Positions 52,701 to 63,482 are shown, numbered from the stretch's first letter. The stretch is DNA of 64,000 nucleotides from Clavelina lepadiformis (GCF_947623445.1 NC_135240.1:13950001-14014000), one strand, 5' to 3'. Notes: generated by a model from the letters alone, not told the origin. Translations and numbers: made by a program.

Positions 52701-55700
52701 TTACAACGAAGGGTGGGTGCCTGGATTACATGTAATTGTACATTGAGCTTCTCTATCTCTTTGACGTTGTCATCGTCGGTTATGTGACCGGAGGAATTTG
52801 CATCCAGCTCCGATTCTGTTCCACTGCTTTGATGCCGTCCCTCATCCTCAGCAGATTTTGCGTGAAGATCATCAATGATTCCTTGTAACTCTTGTAGTTT
52901 ATCCTGAGTTGGTACACAAGGACAGTGAAATAGCCTGCTGGTGTACTGAAGTACTTTAAACTCGCTTTAGTATAGACAATGTCAAAAGAAACTACAACAC
53001 CACTTCAAGCGTTAAGCAATAGCTATACAGTATTAACAAAAAACAATTTTGAGCTATCACAGTGAAAATAACATCACGGGTGAATCAAGCACTATACAAC
53101 TACCAAACAACAATAGAGAAAAATTTGCAACGTACTGAAACAGCAGACACGGCAAAGTCAAATGTCTTCTACACACATGAAGTTTGTTAAATGCCATACA
53201 CTGCTAGGTAAATTCTGCCCAAACGTCGACTATTGCTTTGTTGAATTTCTCAAAGATATTTATGTAGCAATCAACCCAATGCATACGCGTTTTGATAAGA
53301 TACACTTGTTTTTGTACCTGCGAGGTGCACGCCTCGATTTCGGCTTGATCCAGCATATTTAGAAGTCGTCCATTTTCAATGCGTAACTTGCTTATGTTTT
53401 CGATTAGGTCGGTATTTCCCGCACATTTATTTACATCTTCTTCAAGCTGATGTATTTTTGACTTCAGCAAAGCATTTTCCGCGATCACTTTAATGTAGTT
53501 TTCCGCGCTGAGCTGCAAACTTCGTATTGCTTGACCCTGATTAGACTCAGTCATGCTTAGGTCTCCAACAGACTCTGTAGCAGATTTAATGCTTACTCGT
53601 TCTGCATCTGAGCTTTCAGCGCGATCTATGGCTGCCTTAACTGCAAATTCACCGCTGGCTAAAATTTCTTCGTCGCTTTCAAGGTCGACGAGATTTTCCA
53701 TAGTTTTTTCAGTGTCTTCTGATAGTTCTGACCTTTGGGCAAACGTTGACTTGCGATGTACCGAGTTTTCGTTGCGTTTTTCAACTTGGGCTGCGTCGAT
53801 CGATATATTTTTAGTTTTATACGCTAATTTGGATTCCAATAACAGGCACTTATTGTGTAACCTCTCCAACTCACTTGACATGCTTTCCATTGTAAGCGTG
53901 TTGTCGACTGAAGATTTTTCTTTTGAAATACATGCCTCGGAGCAACCTTCACAACCAGAGGCTTTATTTGATGTGCTGCTATTTGCCATCAACACGTGCG
54001 CTTCTGTTTGCATTTCTCTATTCATTTTCCATGTATCTTTTTTTGACCAATAACTTTCCGATATTACCGCAATAGTGTGTTTAAGCTCTATGATTTCAGC
54101 TAGTAGCACCTGGTTTTCCTTTGTAATGCTATCTAAGTTGTTTTGTTCGTCGTTTAATTCAGTTTGCGACATAACATGCTGCTTAGTAGAGTTTGCAGTA
54201 ACATTAGGTGTAAGGAGGGCGGAACTGTCTACCAAACGTTGCTCCAGAGTTATCAGTGTTTGCGTGTCTTTTGTGTTCATTTCACTGGCTGACGATTTTT
54301 CTTTTTGGGCCAGCATTTCAAAATCGGCCACTTTGTTTTTCCATTTTTTCACCGTTTCCTCAAGTTCAGTTTTTTCTGATTCTGATTTCTGCCATTTACA
54401 AAAGATCTCGTCTTTTTTTTCAGCTTCCTCCCTGGCTTCATTCTTTAGCTCATCTATGAGCGAGTTCAGTTCAACAACAGTAACCTGAAGTTCGTCTTTA
54501 TTTTTAAATATTTTTTCGCATTCCACTTGGCACTTTTGATGTTCATTTTTTGTGTTTTGTAAATTGTTCAGCAATTCAGTATTTGATTTTCTGCATCAAA
54601 AAAAGAAAGATTTAAAAAGACAAATGTGCAAATATATTTGAACAAATACAGAAAAGTAAAAATGCATGAAAATGGGTAAATCACTGAACCTGAGTTCTTC
54701 CATCTCAAGTTGCAGACAATTCCTTTCTTCTTGAGTATTTTGCTGCTGTTCATACAGATGATTATTTGTATTCTTAAGATTAAATTCCAAATTAGACATG
54801 ATTCTGCGGTAACATAAAAATTAATGCAATAACAAATAGCGCTTCTCCAAAATGAGGTAAATAATTTGATCTGTAGATTAATGATAAAAAAGCAACTATA
54901 ATGAAAAGTAATTAAGCTTATTGGTCGATATAAATCGTACTTAGTTGTTAATTCTCGATAGCAGCAATGTCAAAATCTATGGTCTGCTTCTATTGTAGCG
55001 GTGAATATGAATATGTTCTATTGTATTACTCACTTAGCTTGCTCTTGTACAGACGTTTCCAAATCATCCGCTTTTTCAGAAAGAGCCTTCTTTTCGTTTT
55101 GTAAGATTTTAATCTGATTGCTGTGGTCCGATTCCTTCTCTGTTTTTACAGAATCAAGTTTAATTTTCAACTCAGTATTCTCTAGTTCAAGTTCGCTGTA
55201 TTGTTTGCTTAGAACATCAACAGCGGATTGTTTTTCTGCAAACTCATTATCTCTGCTTGAGAGTCTGGTCAAACTATCTTGTATATCTTCTTTGAGTTTT
55301 TCTACTTCGGTTTTCAATATTTGGTTGCTTTCGTTTGCCCTGGCTTTATCTCTCTCGGCGGCATCAAGCAAATTGTTTTTAGCTTCTAATTCTTTTGTGA
55401 AATTTTCTTTTTCATCACGATGTTTTTCAATCAGCCGAGATCTTTCCTCCTTGATTTCATGAACGCGAAGGATAAGTTCTTCTCCAGCACGCTGAGTTGC
55501 ATCTAAACGAGCTCGAAGGTCCGATTCAGCTTGCAAAGATAAGTTGAGGTCAGATTTAAGCGATTTAGTTTTTTCCTCTAAACTTTTTTCTGTTTCATGA
55601 ACTTTGTGCTTCCACGTTTTAATTTCAGAACGCAGCTTTTGGTTTTCTAGCTGAGAGTCTTCAAGTAATTTAGTTGTTTCATCTAAAATTATCTTCAGAT

Positions 55701-58700
55701 TAGAATTACCTTTTAACTTTTCAACCTCCTTCATTAATTCTAATTTTTCTTGCTCTAAGGTTGTTGTTTTAGCCGATAATTTTTCAAAGGCAACCTGAAC
55801 TGAACCAAGTTCGTCGTTTAACACCGATTCTCTTTTTGTAATTAAATTTATGTCTTTCTGCAGCGCTGTTGTTTCTTTGACAGCCTTTGTAGACTGTTCT
55901 AATTGCTCTTGTAAACGTTTGTTCTCTTCTAAGAGTTGGTACATTGAAGAAATACTCTTAACACACTGGTCTCCGAGAATTGAGATAACGTTTTGAATTC
56001 GATCCATAGATTTCATCAGGCTGCTGTTTTCTTTAACGTCATCAGTTAACTGAGAAATGGATTTAATATCATCCAGTCGTGGACTTTCATTTTGCAACTG
56101 TCGGAGGTCTTCAAAATTTGTTCCCATCAACTGCAAGGCAAAAGTGTTCAAAAATTTGGCCGCATCTTCATCCGATAGCACATGCACATCAATCGGGTTC
56201 AACAACTCAAAAGAAAATTCGACTGCTAAATAAGAATCTTGAACTTTTGTGCGCCTTCGCGTAAATTCCATTACTTCTCGACCTCCATCCGTTTTCAAAT
56301 CCTGAAGTTTTTCTTCACACAGTCTGACTGTTTGACGAAGGCTTTCACGAAGTTTTTGCCCTATCATGGCGTCAAAAGCTCTTGAGCTTGACCGAAGACG
56401 CAGTGCCTGATTTTCTGTCAGCAGATTTCGTTGTCGTTTTCCCATTTCATCAGTTTCATCCATGAGTTGCATATTGGCGCGTTCAAACGATTCGGCCAAA
56501 CGTTTCTGATTTAAAATATTGTGGCCGTGATAAAATATCAATTTTCTCTAAACAAGCAGAATATGCTCAAGTACGTTCTATATCTATTTGGATGATTAAA
56601 TACTAGGAGAACAGCTATGAATATTCTATGCCTTGATGTACTTGGAACTAGATATAAAAATATGTTTATAAAAGAACTTTGGTGAAATCGTCCACTGCAT
56701 ATCTATATAAATTAAACAATTATGTAATGATTAGCAATAATTATCAGGTCGTAGTATCAACATATGAGATGAAGCTCAGTTTTTTGATTTTCTTCAAATA
56801 TTATACCTAACATTTTCTAGGTGTTTATTCAATTTATCTGCTTTTCTTACTTGTTCGTTCTTCAGTCGATTTTGCAAGGCATAATTTTCCGCTTCCATTT
56901 GCTTATATGCTGCTTCAAATGAGCACTTATCTTTTGTTGCCGATGTTAAACGTTTGTCGACATCCTGCAGGTCAGAAAGTTTTTCCTTCTGGCTTTCAAG
57001 TTGCGATTTCAATGTTTCAATATGATCCTGCCAAAAAGCATTTATAAATAAGACATAACATATAACCAGTCAAAACGTTATCCTGACCTTGTGGAGAATA
57101 TCAGCACAGAATGGAATTAACGTATACGGCTCAATTGCATCATGCACTCCTTCGCTATTAATATAAATAAAGAATTGTTTTGAAACGCACGCTTTCAACA
57201 TGCTTACTTGCAAGTCGTTGATTCGCTGATTCAGTTTTTCAGTCATGTTTAGACTTAGTTCCTGATCCAAATCCAATTTCTCCTTGGTATCTTTCAAACT
57301 TTCTCGTTCATTCTGAATCAATCTGCAAATAAACGCTGACATGTGAAAAGTGTGTGGTTCTTGAAATGAACTTGATAAAGAACCATAAAAAAATATTTGT
57401 GCTTACATGATTTTTTCGTTTAATTTCCTTATCTTTTCGGCAAACTTATCGGATTCGTTGCTATGATCTTCCTCTAACGACTTCATTTGTTCTACCAGGT
57501 TTTCTTTCACAGTTTCCAAAATAGAGCACCTTAGCAAAGCGAACATGGGTTTGTTAAGTGTAATTGCAAATGAAAACTCGCATAAAGCTTTTCTATATCG
57601 TGCTTTCTTGCCTTTCTTTTAAGGCATCGCATTCACTTTTCCATTTTTTATTGTTTTTCATAACATTTTGCAATGCATTTTTGCTGTCGTCATTGTGTTG
57701 ACTAGCTTCGTTTGTCATTGACGCAATCTAAAAAATCATACTGAATATAGTACAGGAATTTATAACTATAATCCAGCGCCATTAAAACCTTGTCCATGAA
57801 ATAACAAAGTTTAAAAGCCACAAACATTCCCACCTTTTTTTCGAAAGCCGAATTATCATCGGCCAAGCTTGCTAACTTTCCAGCGAGGGTTGTTATATCA
57901 GATTCTGCAGTTGATAGTTTTGTTCGCAATTGACCGTTTTCTTTCTTTAGCTCGTCTAACAGCAGCTTTTCAGCGTCAAGTACAGCTGAAAAAATAGGAC
58001 TGTTCAAGAAAAGGTTCTATCTACGTGCAGCGTTACTGACAACCCATTTGTAGAACCTAAGCAGTTTTCCAGCCTGTTGCAATGTTCGCCCAAATCATCA
58101 TTTTCAGTTTTTGCTGTAGCAAGATCCGACTTCGCTTGAACCAACTGATTTTCTAAATTTATGATTTGGCATTTAAGGGCAGCTTCCGATTGTTCCAGCT
58201 CTGCGACCCTTTCCTTAAAGAAACAAATGTTTAAACACATAGGTCCATATAAGCGTTTTAACATGATTAATTGTGATTTTAAGCACTCGAATTTGAAATT
58301 GTTATTGAAAAACAGAAGTATATTGTAACTACTTACATCACTTTGACGTTTTCGAAACATTACAATTCAGTATGAAATAACCTTTTGGTTCAACATTGAC
58401 CAGTTAACCAAACGCATTTATCTGACACTAACATAAGTTTTCAAACTTTGTTGTTGTACAGGTGTAGCTACATTTGATTCTTATATGCTCCGTTAAGACG
58501 ATAAGCAGTGTCCTTTTCATAACAGTTGTACAATGGAAACAGTATATGCTTTAATAAGAACAATAAAGCTAAAGGGTCGTCCCGTGGATACCATGTCGAG
58601 TAACTTGTTTTTATTACTGTGAATAGGAAAACGCTGACTAACGTATTTCACTTTATTTCCCTCGACATGTATTTCTATCAAGGATTTAAATAAAAATTTT

Positions 58701-61700
58701 ATGTACTAATCAACCAAGATAATTCAGTTTTGTTGATAGGAAAGCAAATTTTCCTTGCTCCATGTTTTGATATACAAAATCAACGACAAAACAACTGAAA
58801 TTTCACACACATGTTTCTTTAATAAATCGTAAATTTTAAGGCCTAAATTGCACTGTTTTTTCTGGTATAGTATTTGATCGCCATGAGCCTGCATATTAAT
58901 GAATTTCTATTTTGGTTACAGAGCTAAGTAATTGTTACTTAGCAATTTTGTTCAAGCACCGAGCGTTTTTACCACAATATCGATAACCTTGCTACTCTAA
59001 CTACAAGAGATATTAAATGTGTTGTACAAATAGCATCTAAAGGACGAATATACTGTCGAGTGTCGTTTTAAAAACTGCTAAGTGTGCACTTTTCGTTGCG
59101 ACAAATACATTTCGTTATAGCATGTACAAACATTTTTCTCAAACTACCTTAATACCGGCTGTACAAATACAGTTATCAACTGCTGGCTACACTATTTGTT
59201 GCAATCGAATGTTCATTTGTTTTATATTCAACTTACACACTGCTAATTTTTCGATCCGTTGTCACGACCTTCTGCCTCTAGCAGAAGGCTCACGTACAGC
59301 AAACAGCCAACGCAAAACGGTTTCTTACAGAGATGAACAAAAATTAACATTGGAGGTATAAAGTGCCACCCTGCGGACTAATGTTTTCTTCTTTTAAAAG
59401 CAATATTAGCCTGAACCTCCAAGACACATAATGAATTCTTTTCACGCCTTTAGTTGTTTATAAGCATATGCAACTATAAGGTACATTATATCGTTTAAAT
59501 TTAATAATTAATAAACAATAACTCCTTAAGAATTAGTGTCATCGTAATGTCAGTAAAAATAGTGCTAACCTTTTTTAACTCGTATGCATTCTCATGTTGA
59601 CCAGCAGAATGTTTCATCCAATACGAGACCTGCTCTTTTAAGCGGGTAATTTCTTCATCCTAAATCAAAAAAAATAGAATTTATGCAAGATGCCTAATGC
59701 TTAATGCGTTTAACCTGAGTTTAGGCAGGAAAGATCTATTTTTTTGCCATATTGGGCCTTGGTTGCATGCTGTACAACATCAAACACCTTGACATTTTGC
59801 AATTGCTGCAATTGACCTCGCCAGCACATTTCTGTATCCATTGTTGAAAGAGTGATGTTTGTTTCGCCTTTAGATATTTTTTTATGTTGTTGTTCAATTT
59901 TCAAGTTTTCTCGCAACAGGAGGATCTAAATAGTATTAGAAAAAATGATGATGATGTAAAATCCAACAAGTAAAATTAATTCTCTATCTGCAACGTTTTG
60001 ATCCATTACACGAAAATTATGATTTAGCGCAAATTGCCCTTTTGTTGTTTAGCATAGTAAGCCAAAAAGTCGATATTGAAAGTTTAAGGAAGAATCAAAA
60101 ATCACTTGCAGTTTCATTCAGTTGTTGTATCTCTCTTTGCAAACTCATCTTTTCTTTTTGCCATTCAGCTTCTCTTGGACTAAGAAATTGTTTTGACAGA
60201 ATATGCGGACTTTCCGATCGCACTTTCTCCTATAAATTTAAGAGCACTTTCGACAAATAATTGATGTGATTGGTTGTGTTTCTATTACGTTTTTTTTCAA
60301 CATTTCTGTTAACTTTTATAAAGGAAATAGGTGCTTTCGTGGTTAGTATGTACTTGCAACACTTCATAAGCCTTATCCAGTTTCATGTTTTCATGATATA
60401 GGAGCTTGAACTGGGCTTCAAGCGTTTGTCGGTCAATTGGGGCATCGGGTATCCTGATTTGTTCTTGAGAGTCAGACCAGGCTCCTCCATCGTCGGACTC
60501 ACTGGCAACTCTCTTAAAAAATCAGATAATGTACAATAGAAATGGTTTTAAAATATCGAAAGTCGTAAATATTTTATTCGACTCCATTTAAAAGTATGCT
60601 ATAAGATTCAAACACCATGCATGCAACATGTTGTTTTTTTATCGTATGCCGACTTAAACTTGCTGATGCAGGAGCATAAGCCTGCTGATGAAGATTTGGA
60701 TTAAGTCATTAGGAAGCCGAGCGAAGTCAATCTTTATGCCCATCAGTTACACACACTTAGGTATGTCTTTAAGTGCCTTTCCAAAACACAGCCGTGTTCT
60801 ATGAGGTAGCGTCAAAACGACCTCCTCTGGGACGCTAGCGCATACCGCTAGGTTACACAGGCGGCAAGATGTTTGTCATTTTTGACCAACGTGCATTAAA
60901 TGATATGAAACAGATTACTGGGAAAAGGCAATGGCGCAACTATGTTGTTACCTTTAACACAATATTCAATCTTTCACATGGGCAAATACAATATCATGAA
61001 ATATCTATGTTACATTTTTCAATACATGTATGTTGTCTTTAAGTTTATCATAGTACGATCCATACCTTACAAAAAGATAAATTCGGCAAAACCCTGCGTT
61101 TAGCTGATGTCTACAAATAACAAAATGTGTAGTGTAAGAGTTAAGTAATTGTACAAGATATTATAATATAAATCAACAACTTTGCGACATGAACCAAAAA
61201 TTTGTATGTTTTATAACTGTAATTCCAAAATTTTTTTTGCTGGTACTGTTTGAGGTTTGTTGAAATTGTTTTGAGGTTTTCGGTTTTAGATTTAAAATCA
61301 AAACAATTGTTACATCCATAAAGAACTGCCTGCTAACGTCGCCAAAAATATAGTGTTTCTACCCGAATTACAAGGGCAAAAACTAACCAAATATCAAGCA
61401 AAAATGAAATTAGAAACTTACATCACTGCCAGCATTCCGTAAATCCCCGGTTGATGAATATCGTCTCATGCCCGATTTGGTACTCCTGTCGATTTGCTCC
61501 TTATCCTTAGGAAAATGGTAATGAAAATAAAACCAAATAATGAAAGGAAAGCTTTTCATAAAATGTAATAACATGATGGTAAATGCTTACTAGTTTTTCT
61601 TCATCGCCAGAAAAATAAGTTGGTTTGACTTGAAATGAAGTAACGCTTACGGACGAGTGACGTCGGTGTTCAGTCGATTGGGGTTCCCAAAATGTCTTTA

Positions 61701-62327
61701 ACTTAGGACCTGGAGAAATTTTTAATCCGGAGTAATAAACAAAAATAAGCACAAACGTTTAGCCTAAATAAATACATAAAAAACAATCAGAAATCTACTT
61801 TTTCCAGTTGGCCGATGACCTCCTTTTTGGATAGCGCGATCTTGCGGTCTAGATGTGATTCTTTTTGGCATTTTTTCGACGTCACGTAATTCCTTGTTTT
61901 CACTGTTAATACTATCTTGTCTTTCTTCAAAATCACTTGCTATCAACGCATTATCGACCGCGCTCTTATCGTCTTCTTTGTTCTGAAAATTGGTTTAAGG
62001 AATCTTTACCTTCTTAGCTTGTTTCATGTATATAAGTAAAAGTACACAAAACGTGCTTTATGTCAGCACACTTCCATATTTTTTGCTCAAAATCGACATA
62101 AACAGAGTAGTAGAATTTGGTACACTTAAATAAACTTAAATACTTACACTTTTTCTCAAGTCGAAAGTTTCCATACAAGGTTGATTTAATAATTCTTTGG
62201 CACAAAATTCACCCTCAAATGGTTCGCATGAAAGTGAAGACTCGACTGACTCGTCTTGAAAGTTCCCACCGATATCCGGATTTCTTGTTATAGTTGAAAA
62301 CATATCTTCCTTTCTACCTTGGCTCAT
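36078..62327 (-). CDS. giant coiled-coil protein with C-terminal SH3-FN3-SH3 (RIM-binding-protein-like), 55 exons
   Basis: I reconstruct 55 coding exons (listed in the block entries) totalling 13,266 nt, i.e. 4,421 aa. Every intron has a consistent phase; 52 are GT-AG and two are GC-AG. The start at 62327 has an AAA-ATG context. Order: charged low-complexity head (1-230), almost continuous coiled coil (about 230-2560 and 2660-2980), a Ser/acidic exon (2982-3568), more coil (to about 3750), SH3 (about 3833-3902), a Lys/Ser-rich linker, FN3 (about 4174-4267) and SH3 (about 4316-4374). The SH3 and FN3 sequences fit RIM-BP family patterns best. RIM-BPs link RIM and calcium channels at presynaptic active zones; that role here is inference. 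The coil length is unlike known RIM-BPs. Alternative: a novel cytoskeletal or centrosomal scaffold that shares the module. Confidence 0.85.
37078..37131 (+). repeat. short imperfect tandem repeat
   Basis: Three units built on ATCTTAGA(C/T)...GCT follow each other inside the last intron of the giant gene. No function is evident. Confidence 0.6.
37806..38173 (-). other. giant gene exons 52-53: rest of the FN3 domain
   Basis: Exons 38081-38173 and 37806-38009. They carry NNIPVVGYEISIDKQRKVQI and FAIEVRTVSSVGTLSP. This pattern (SNGV-x-V-x-GY-x-I-x-x-DGQ and V-x-VRT-x-S-x-x-G) resembles the third FN3 of vertebrate RIM-BPs. A Ser/Thr/Ala-rich stretch follows. The exon 52 acceptor is at 38174-38175 (TATTTAG); later AGs break the frame. 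Confidence 0.8.
38329..39271 (-). other. giant gene exons 50-51: Lys/Ser-rich linker and start of FN3
   Basis: Exons 39186-39271 and 38329-39082. The linker is strongly basic and Ser-rich (SRSFKKRKSLDSSKRKQ) and may carry nuclear-localisation-like or phosphorylation sites. The last 30 residues begin the FN3 domain (PPTFLVIEKTMGQKS, then IICWTPP). Confidence 0.8.
39364..39842 (-). other. giant gene exons 48-49: first SH3 domain
   Basis: Exons 39592-39842 and 39364-39480. The SH3 fold runs from HRIYVAKHDYTPSKA through LPLLSGDTVVAIG to RGKIGFVPLAHL. The ALYDY-type motif is degenerate (AKHDYTP) and there is an insert of about 15 residues before the LLSGD strand. The GFVP end fits the Gly-x-[VI]-P consensus of SH3 domains. 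Confidence 0.8.
39970..43219 (-). other. giant gene exons 43-47 (large disordered exon, then short coils, residues 2982-3802)
   Basis: Exons: 41457-43219, 41027-41246, 40782-40922, 40454-40510, 39970-40252. Exon 43 is the largest (1,763 nt, 587 codons): a short coil, then Ser-, Thr-, Pro- and acid-rich sequence with many SP/TP sites (SPIPSLRSPSN, RSRKRSSSSSSSN), ending again in coil (ISKARDEARKWFAEVAQ). It probably acts as a flexible, phosphorylatable spacer between the rod and the SH3/FN3 module. Confidence 0.85.
43335..46688 (-). other. giant gene exons 35-42 (hinge and coiled coil, residues 2564-2981)
   Basis: Exons: 46541-46688, 45984-46175, 45348-45502, 44735-44881, 44375-44497, 43867-44050, 43618-43787, 43335-43469. 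Exons 35-37 form a Ser/Asp-rich hinge (DVSDIDSSSDSNQQ) ending in a PPPF stretch. Coil resumes in exon 37 and is very charged in exons 40-42. The 984-bp intron before exon 35 (46689-47672) holds no recognisable exon. Confidence 0.85.
46689..47672. other. intron between exons 34 and 35 of the giant gene
   Basis: No exon fits here. The minus frame 47023-47304 has no heptads and no splice sites compatible with the flanking phases. A TAGGCCTA octamer lies at 46902. Confidence 0.6.
47673..52903 (-). other. giant gene exons 19-34 (coiled coil, residues 1607-2563)
   Basis: Exons: 52730-52903, 52481-52671, 52224-52377, 52036-52125, 51839-51963, 51463-51646, 51143-51305, 50937-51068, 50605-50800, 50231-50384, 49781-50109, 49395-49686, 48964-49257, 48192-48311, 47927-48051, 47673-47820. 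Translation is rich in Glu, Lys, Gln and Leu with heptad spacing, for example SELDQLQEKYLLL and MEKILEEKLQ. Exon 30 has a short non-coil insert with aromatic residues (REHWTSNLHSPLDPSF). Confidence 0.85.
53318..58213 (-). other. giant gene exons 10-18 (coiled coil, residues 374-1606)
   Basis: Exons: 58057-58213, 57834-57985, 57612-57727, 57407-57529, 57208-57322, 56851-57027, 55034-56505, 54690-54803, 53318-54590. Two are unusually long: exon 16 (1,472 nt) and exon 18 (1,273 nt). The intron after exon 12 has a GCAAGA donor. Exon 16 contains one non-heptad patch at about residues 748-792 (EFSFELLNPIDVHVLSDE and following), which looks globular. Exon 18 includes a Cys-containing, Ser-rich segment that interrupts the coil. 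Confidence 0.85.
58214..59569. other. intron between exons 9 and 10 of the giant gene
   Basis: The longest intron of the gene (1.36 kb). It contains a perfect 8-bp inverted repeat with 5-nt loop at 59268-59288 (CCTTCTGC ... GCAGAAGG). I see no extra exon; phases of exons 9 and 10 match directly. Confidence 0.6.
59570..62327 (-). other. giant gene exons 1-9 (head and start of coil, residues 1-373)
   Basis: Exons: 62148-62327, 61799-61982, 61591-61709, 61422-61505, 61066-61110, 60354-60512, 60110-60229, 59788-59925, 59570-59659. Exons 1-5 encode a polar, probably disordered head with many Ser, Arg and Glu. Coiled coil starts in exon 6 (DRQTLEAQFKLLYHEN). The intron after exon 7 starts with GCAAGT instead of GT. 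Exon 8 was ended at AAG|GTGTTT (59788), because the later donor at 59715 breaks the frame of exon 9. Confidence 0.8.
60690..60870 (-). repeat. tRNA-derived SINE in an intron of the giant gene
   Basis: The minus strand starts with a tRNA-like head: TAACCTAGCGG (A-box-like), then an anticodon-arm-like CGCTAGCGTCCC, then a degenerate B box (GGTCGTTTTGACGC). It continues into a body with GGAAAGGCACTTAAAG, a block seen in many tRNA-SINE bodies. It lies in the intron between exons 5 and 6 in the same orientation as the gene. Confidence 0.55.
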
Positions 62328-63039
62328 TTTGATTTGTTTGTCCTTTCAAATCACAAATGTTTTTATCAATGTTGTGACAAGCGTCCTCAATAACAAATCA
62401 CTTTCCACGAAAGCCTCACAATGATTACGCAGACATTTTATACACTCCTTTCCTATTGTTATCACCACCCTCACAGTGTTTGTTGTGGAGCATGCTTTGA
62501 TAAATGATATTTAAGCATTTTTTTGTAAAGTCAAATTTATTTACTCAGGGTAACATTATATGACATGAGTTTCATAAAACGTCTTAAAAACACTTGTGGC
62601 AGTACAGTTATAGAAAGAAGTGGTACTAATACTAATAAGTGGACTTTGGTACTAATCAATTTATTCTGGTTGCCTGTGTTTCCATGAAAAGTTGTTTGTT
62701 TACTCCAACCATTGCATACAATTTCGATATACTATTTTAGTAAATACGATTTTTTCACATAAACACTCATGTATACGTTGCGTTTAAAAAAATTAACATT
62801 TTTCACCTTGACCTTTAAAATGGGTGCAATGCTTCAAAGACCAATACAACAAGTAAATGAAATAAATTTTATACTGGCATTTTCAATGGATTATTAGGAG
62901 TTGGTCGTTGCATATAATAACATGCAAAACTAAATTACAGCCTGCCTAGACGTGCATGCCTCTTATCGTTACAGTACTTTTTCTATTATATCAACGTTAC
63001 TCGATTGTTTACCGAAATCAAGTAAACGTTTAGATGAGA

Positions 63040-63188
63040 GCTGTGACCATTTCACCGAAATATGTCTTGCTTGCAAACCTATTGTCCACAATTTCTTGTT
63101 AACGTAACTTAAACTTTATAACAGTTTACATATACCGTCTAATTTAGATCTAACTTCAAATAAACCCTAAAAAACTAAAATCAACTTA
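63040..63188 (-). repeat. dispersed repeat R1, copy 3 (inverted)
   Basis: Read on the minus strand it matches copy 2: AAGTTGATTTTAG, GTTAGATCTAAATTAGA, TTACGTTAACAAGAAATTGTG, and an end in GTGAAATGGTCACAGC. It lacks the first 80 bp of the repeat. Confidence 0.6.
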
Positions 63189-63215
63189 TTACGTGCTCAT
63201 TGCTCGCATTCTCTT

Positions 63216-63280
63216 AACAAAGTGACCATTTTATCATAAGTAGGTCAAGCAGGCACATGCTGTTAGAGATAGGCGGTTAG
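63216..63280 (+). repeat. dispersed repeat R1, head fragment (direct)
   Basis: AACAAAGTGACCATTTT ... AGGTCAAGCAGGC ... AGGCGGTTAG aligns with the first 65 bp of copy 2 but in the opposite orientation to the neighbouring copy 3. This suggests a nested or inverted rearrangement. Confidence 0.5.
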
Positions 63281-63390
63281 ATACACAAAACGATGCGTGT
63301 GGCGTCCCATCCTGCGAATGAGTGACTGTATTCGGAACGACTGACTTCACGATCATTTGGAAACATTTTTCAATATTGCCAGCCAATTGT

Positions 63391-63482
63391 AAAATTCAAG
63401 TCGTGCAAAGACTTTCCTCATTCCGAAGATAAAGATTATGATACTACACCTTACGGCACAATTTCCGTTCTGCGGCGATAAA
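63391..63482 (+). repeat. dispersed repeat R2, copy b
   Basis: It shares the AGATTATGATACTA core and flanking blocks with copy a at 8911-9000, in the same orientation. Confidence 0.55.

Noticed and set aside
53553..54488. Long plus-strand open frames opposite the coiled-coil exons (also 41424-41849, 55118-55462)
   Set aside because: They are antisense shadows of Glu/Lys/Leu-rich exons; the translations are Ser/Leu/Phe-rich and have no recognisable domains.
56506..56541. Extension of giant-gene exon 16 upstream (IFYHGHNILN)
   Set aside because: The sequence is not coiled-coil-like. An acceptor at AATCAG|AAACG gives the same phase and a continuous coil.
59715..59787. Longer version of giant-gene exon 8
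   Set aside because: Using the donor at 59715 leaves phase 1 and puts a stop in exon 9; the donor after 59788 keeps the frame.
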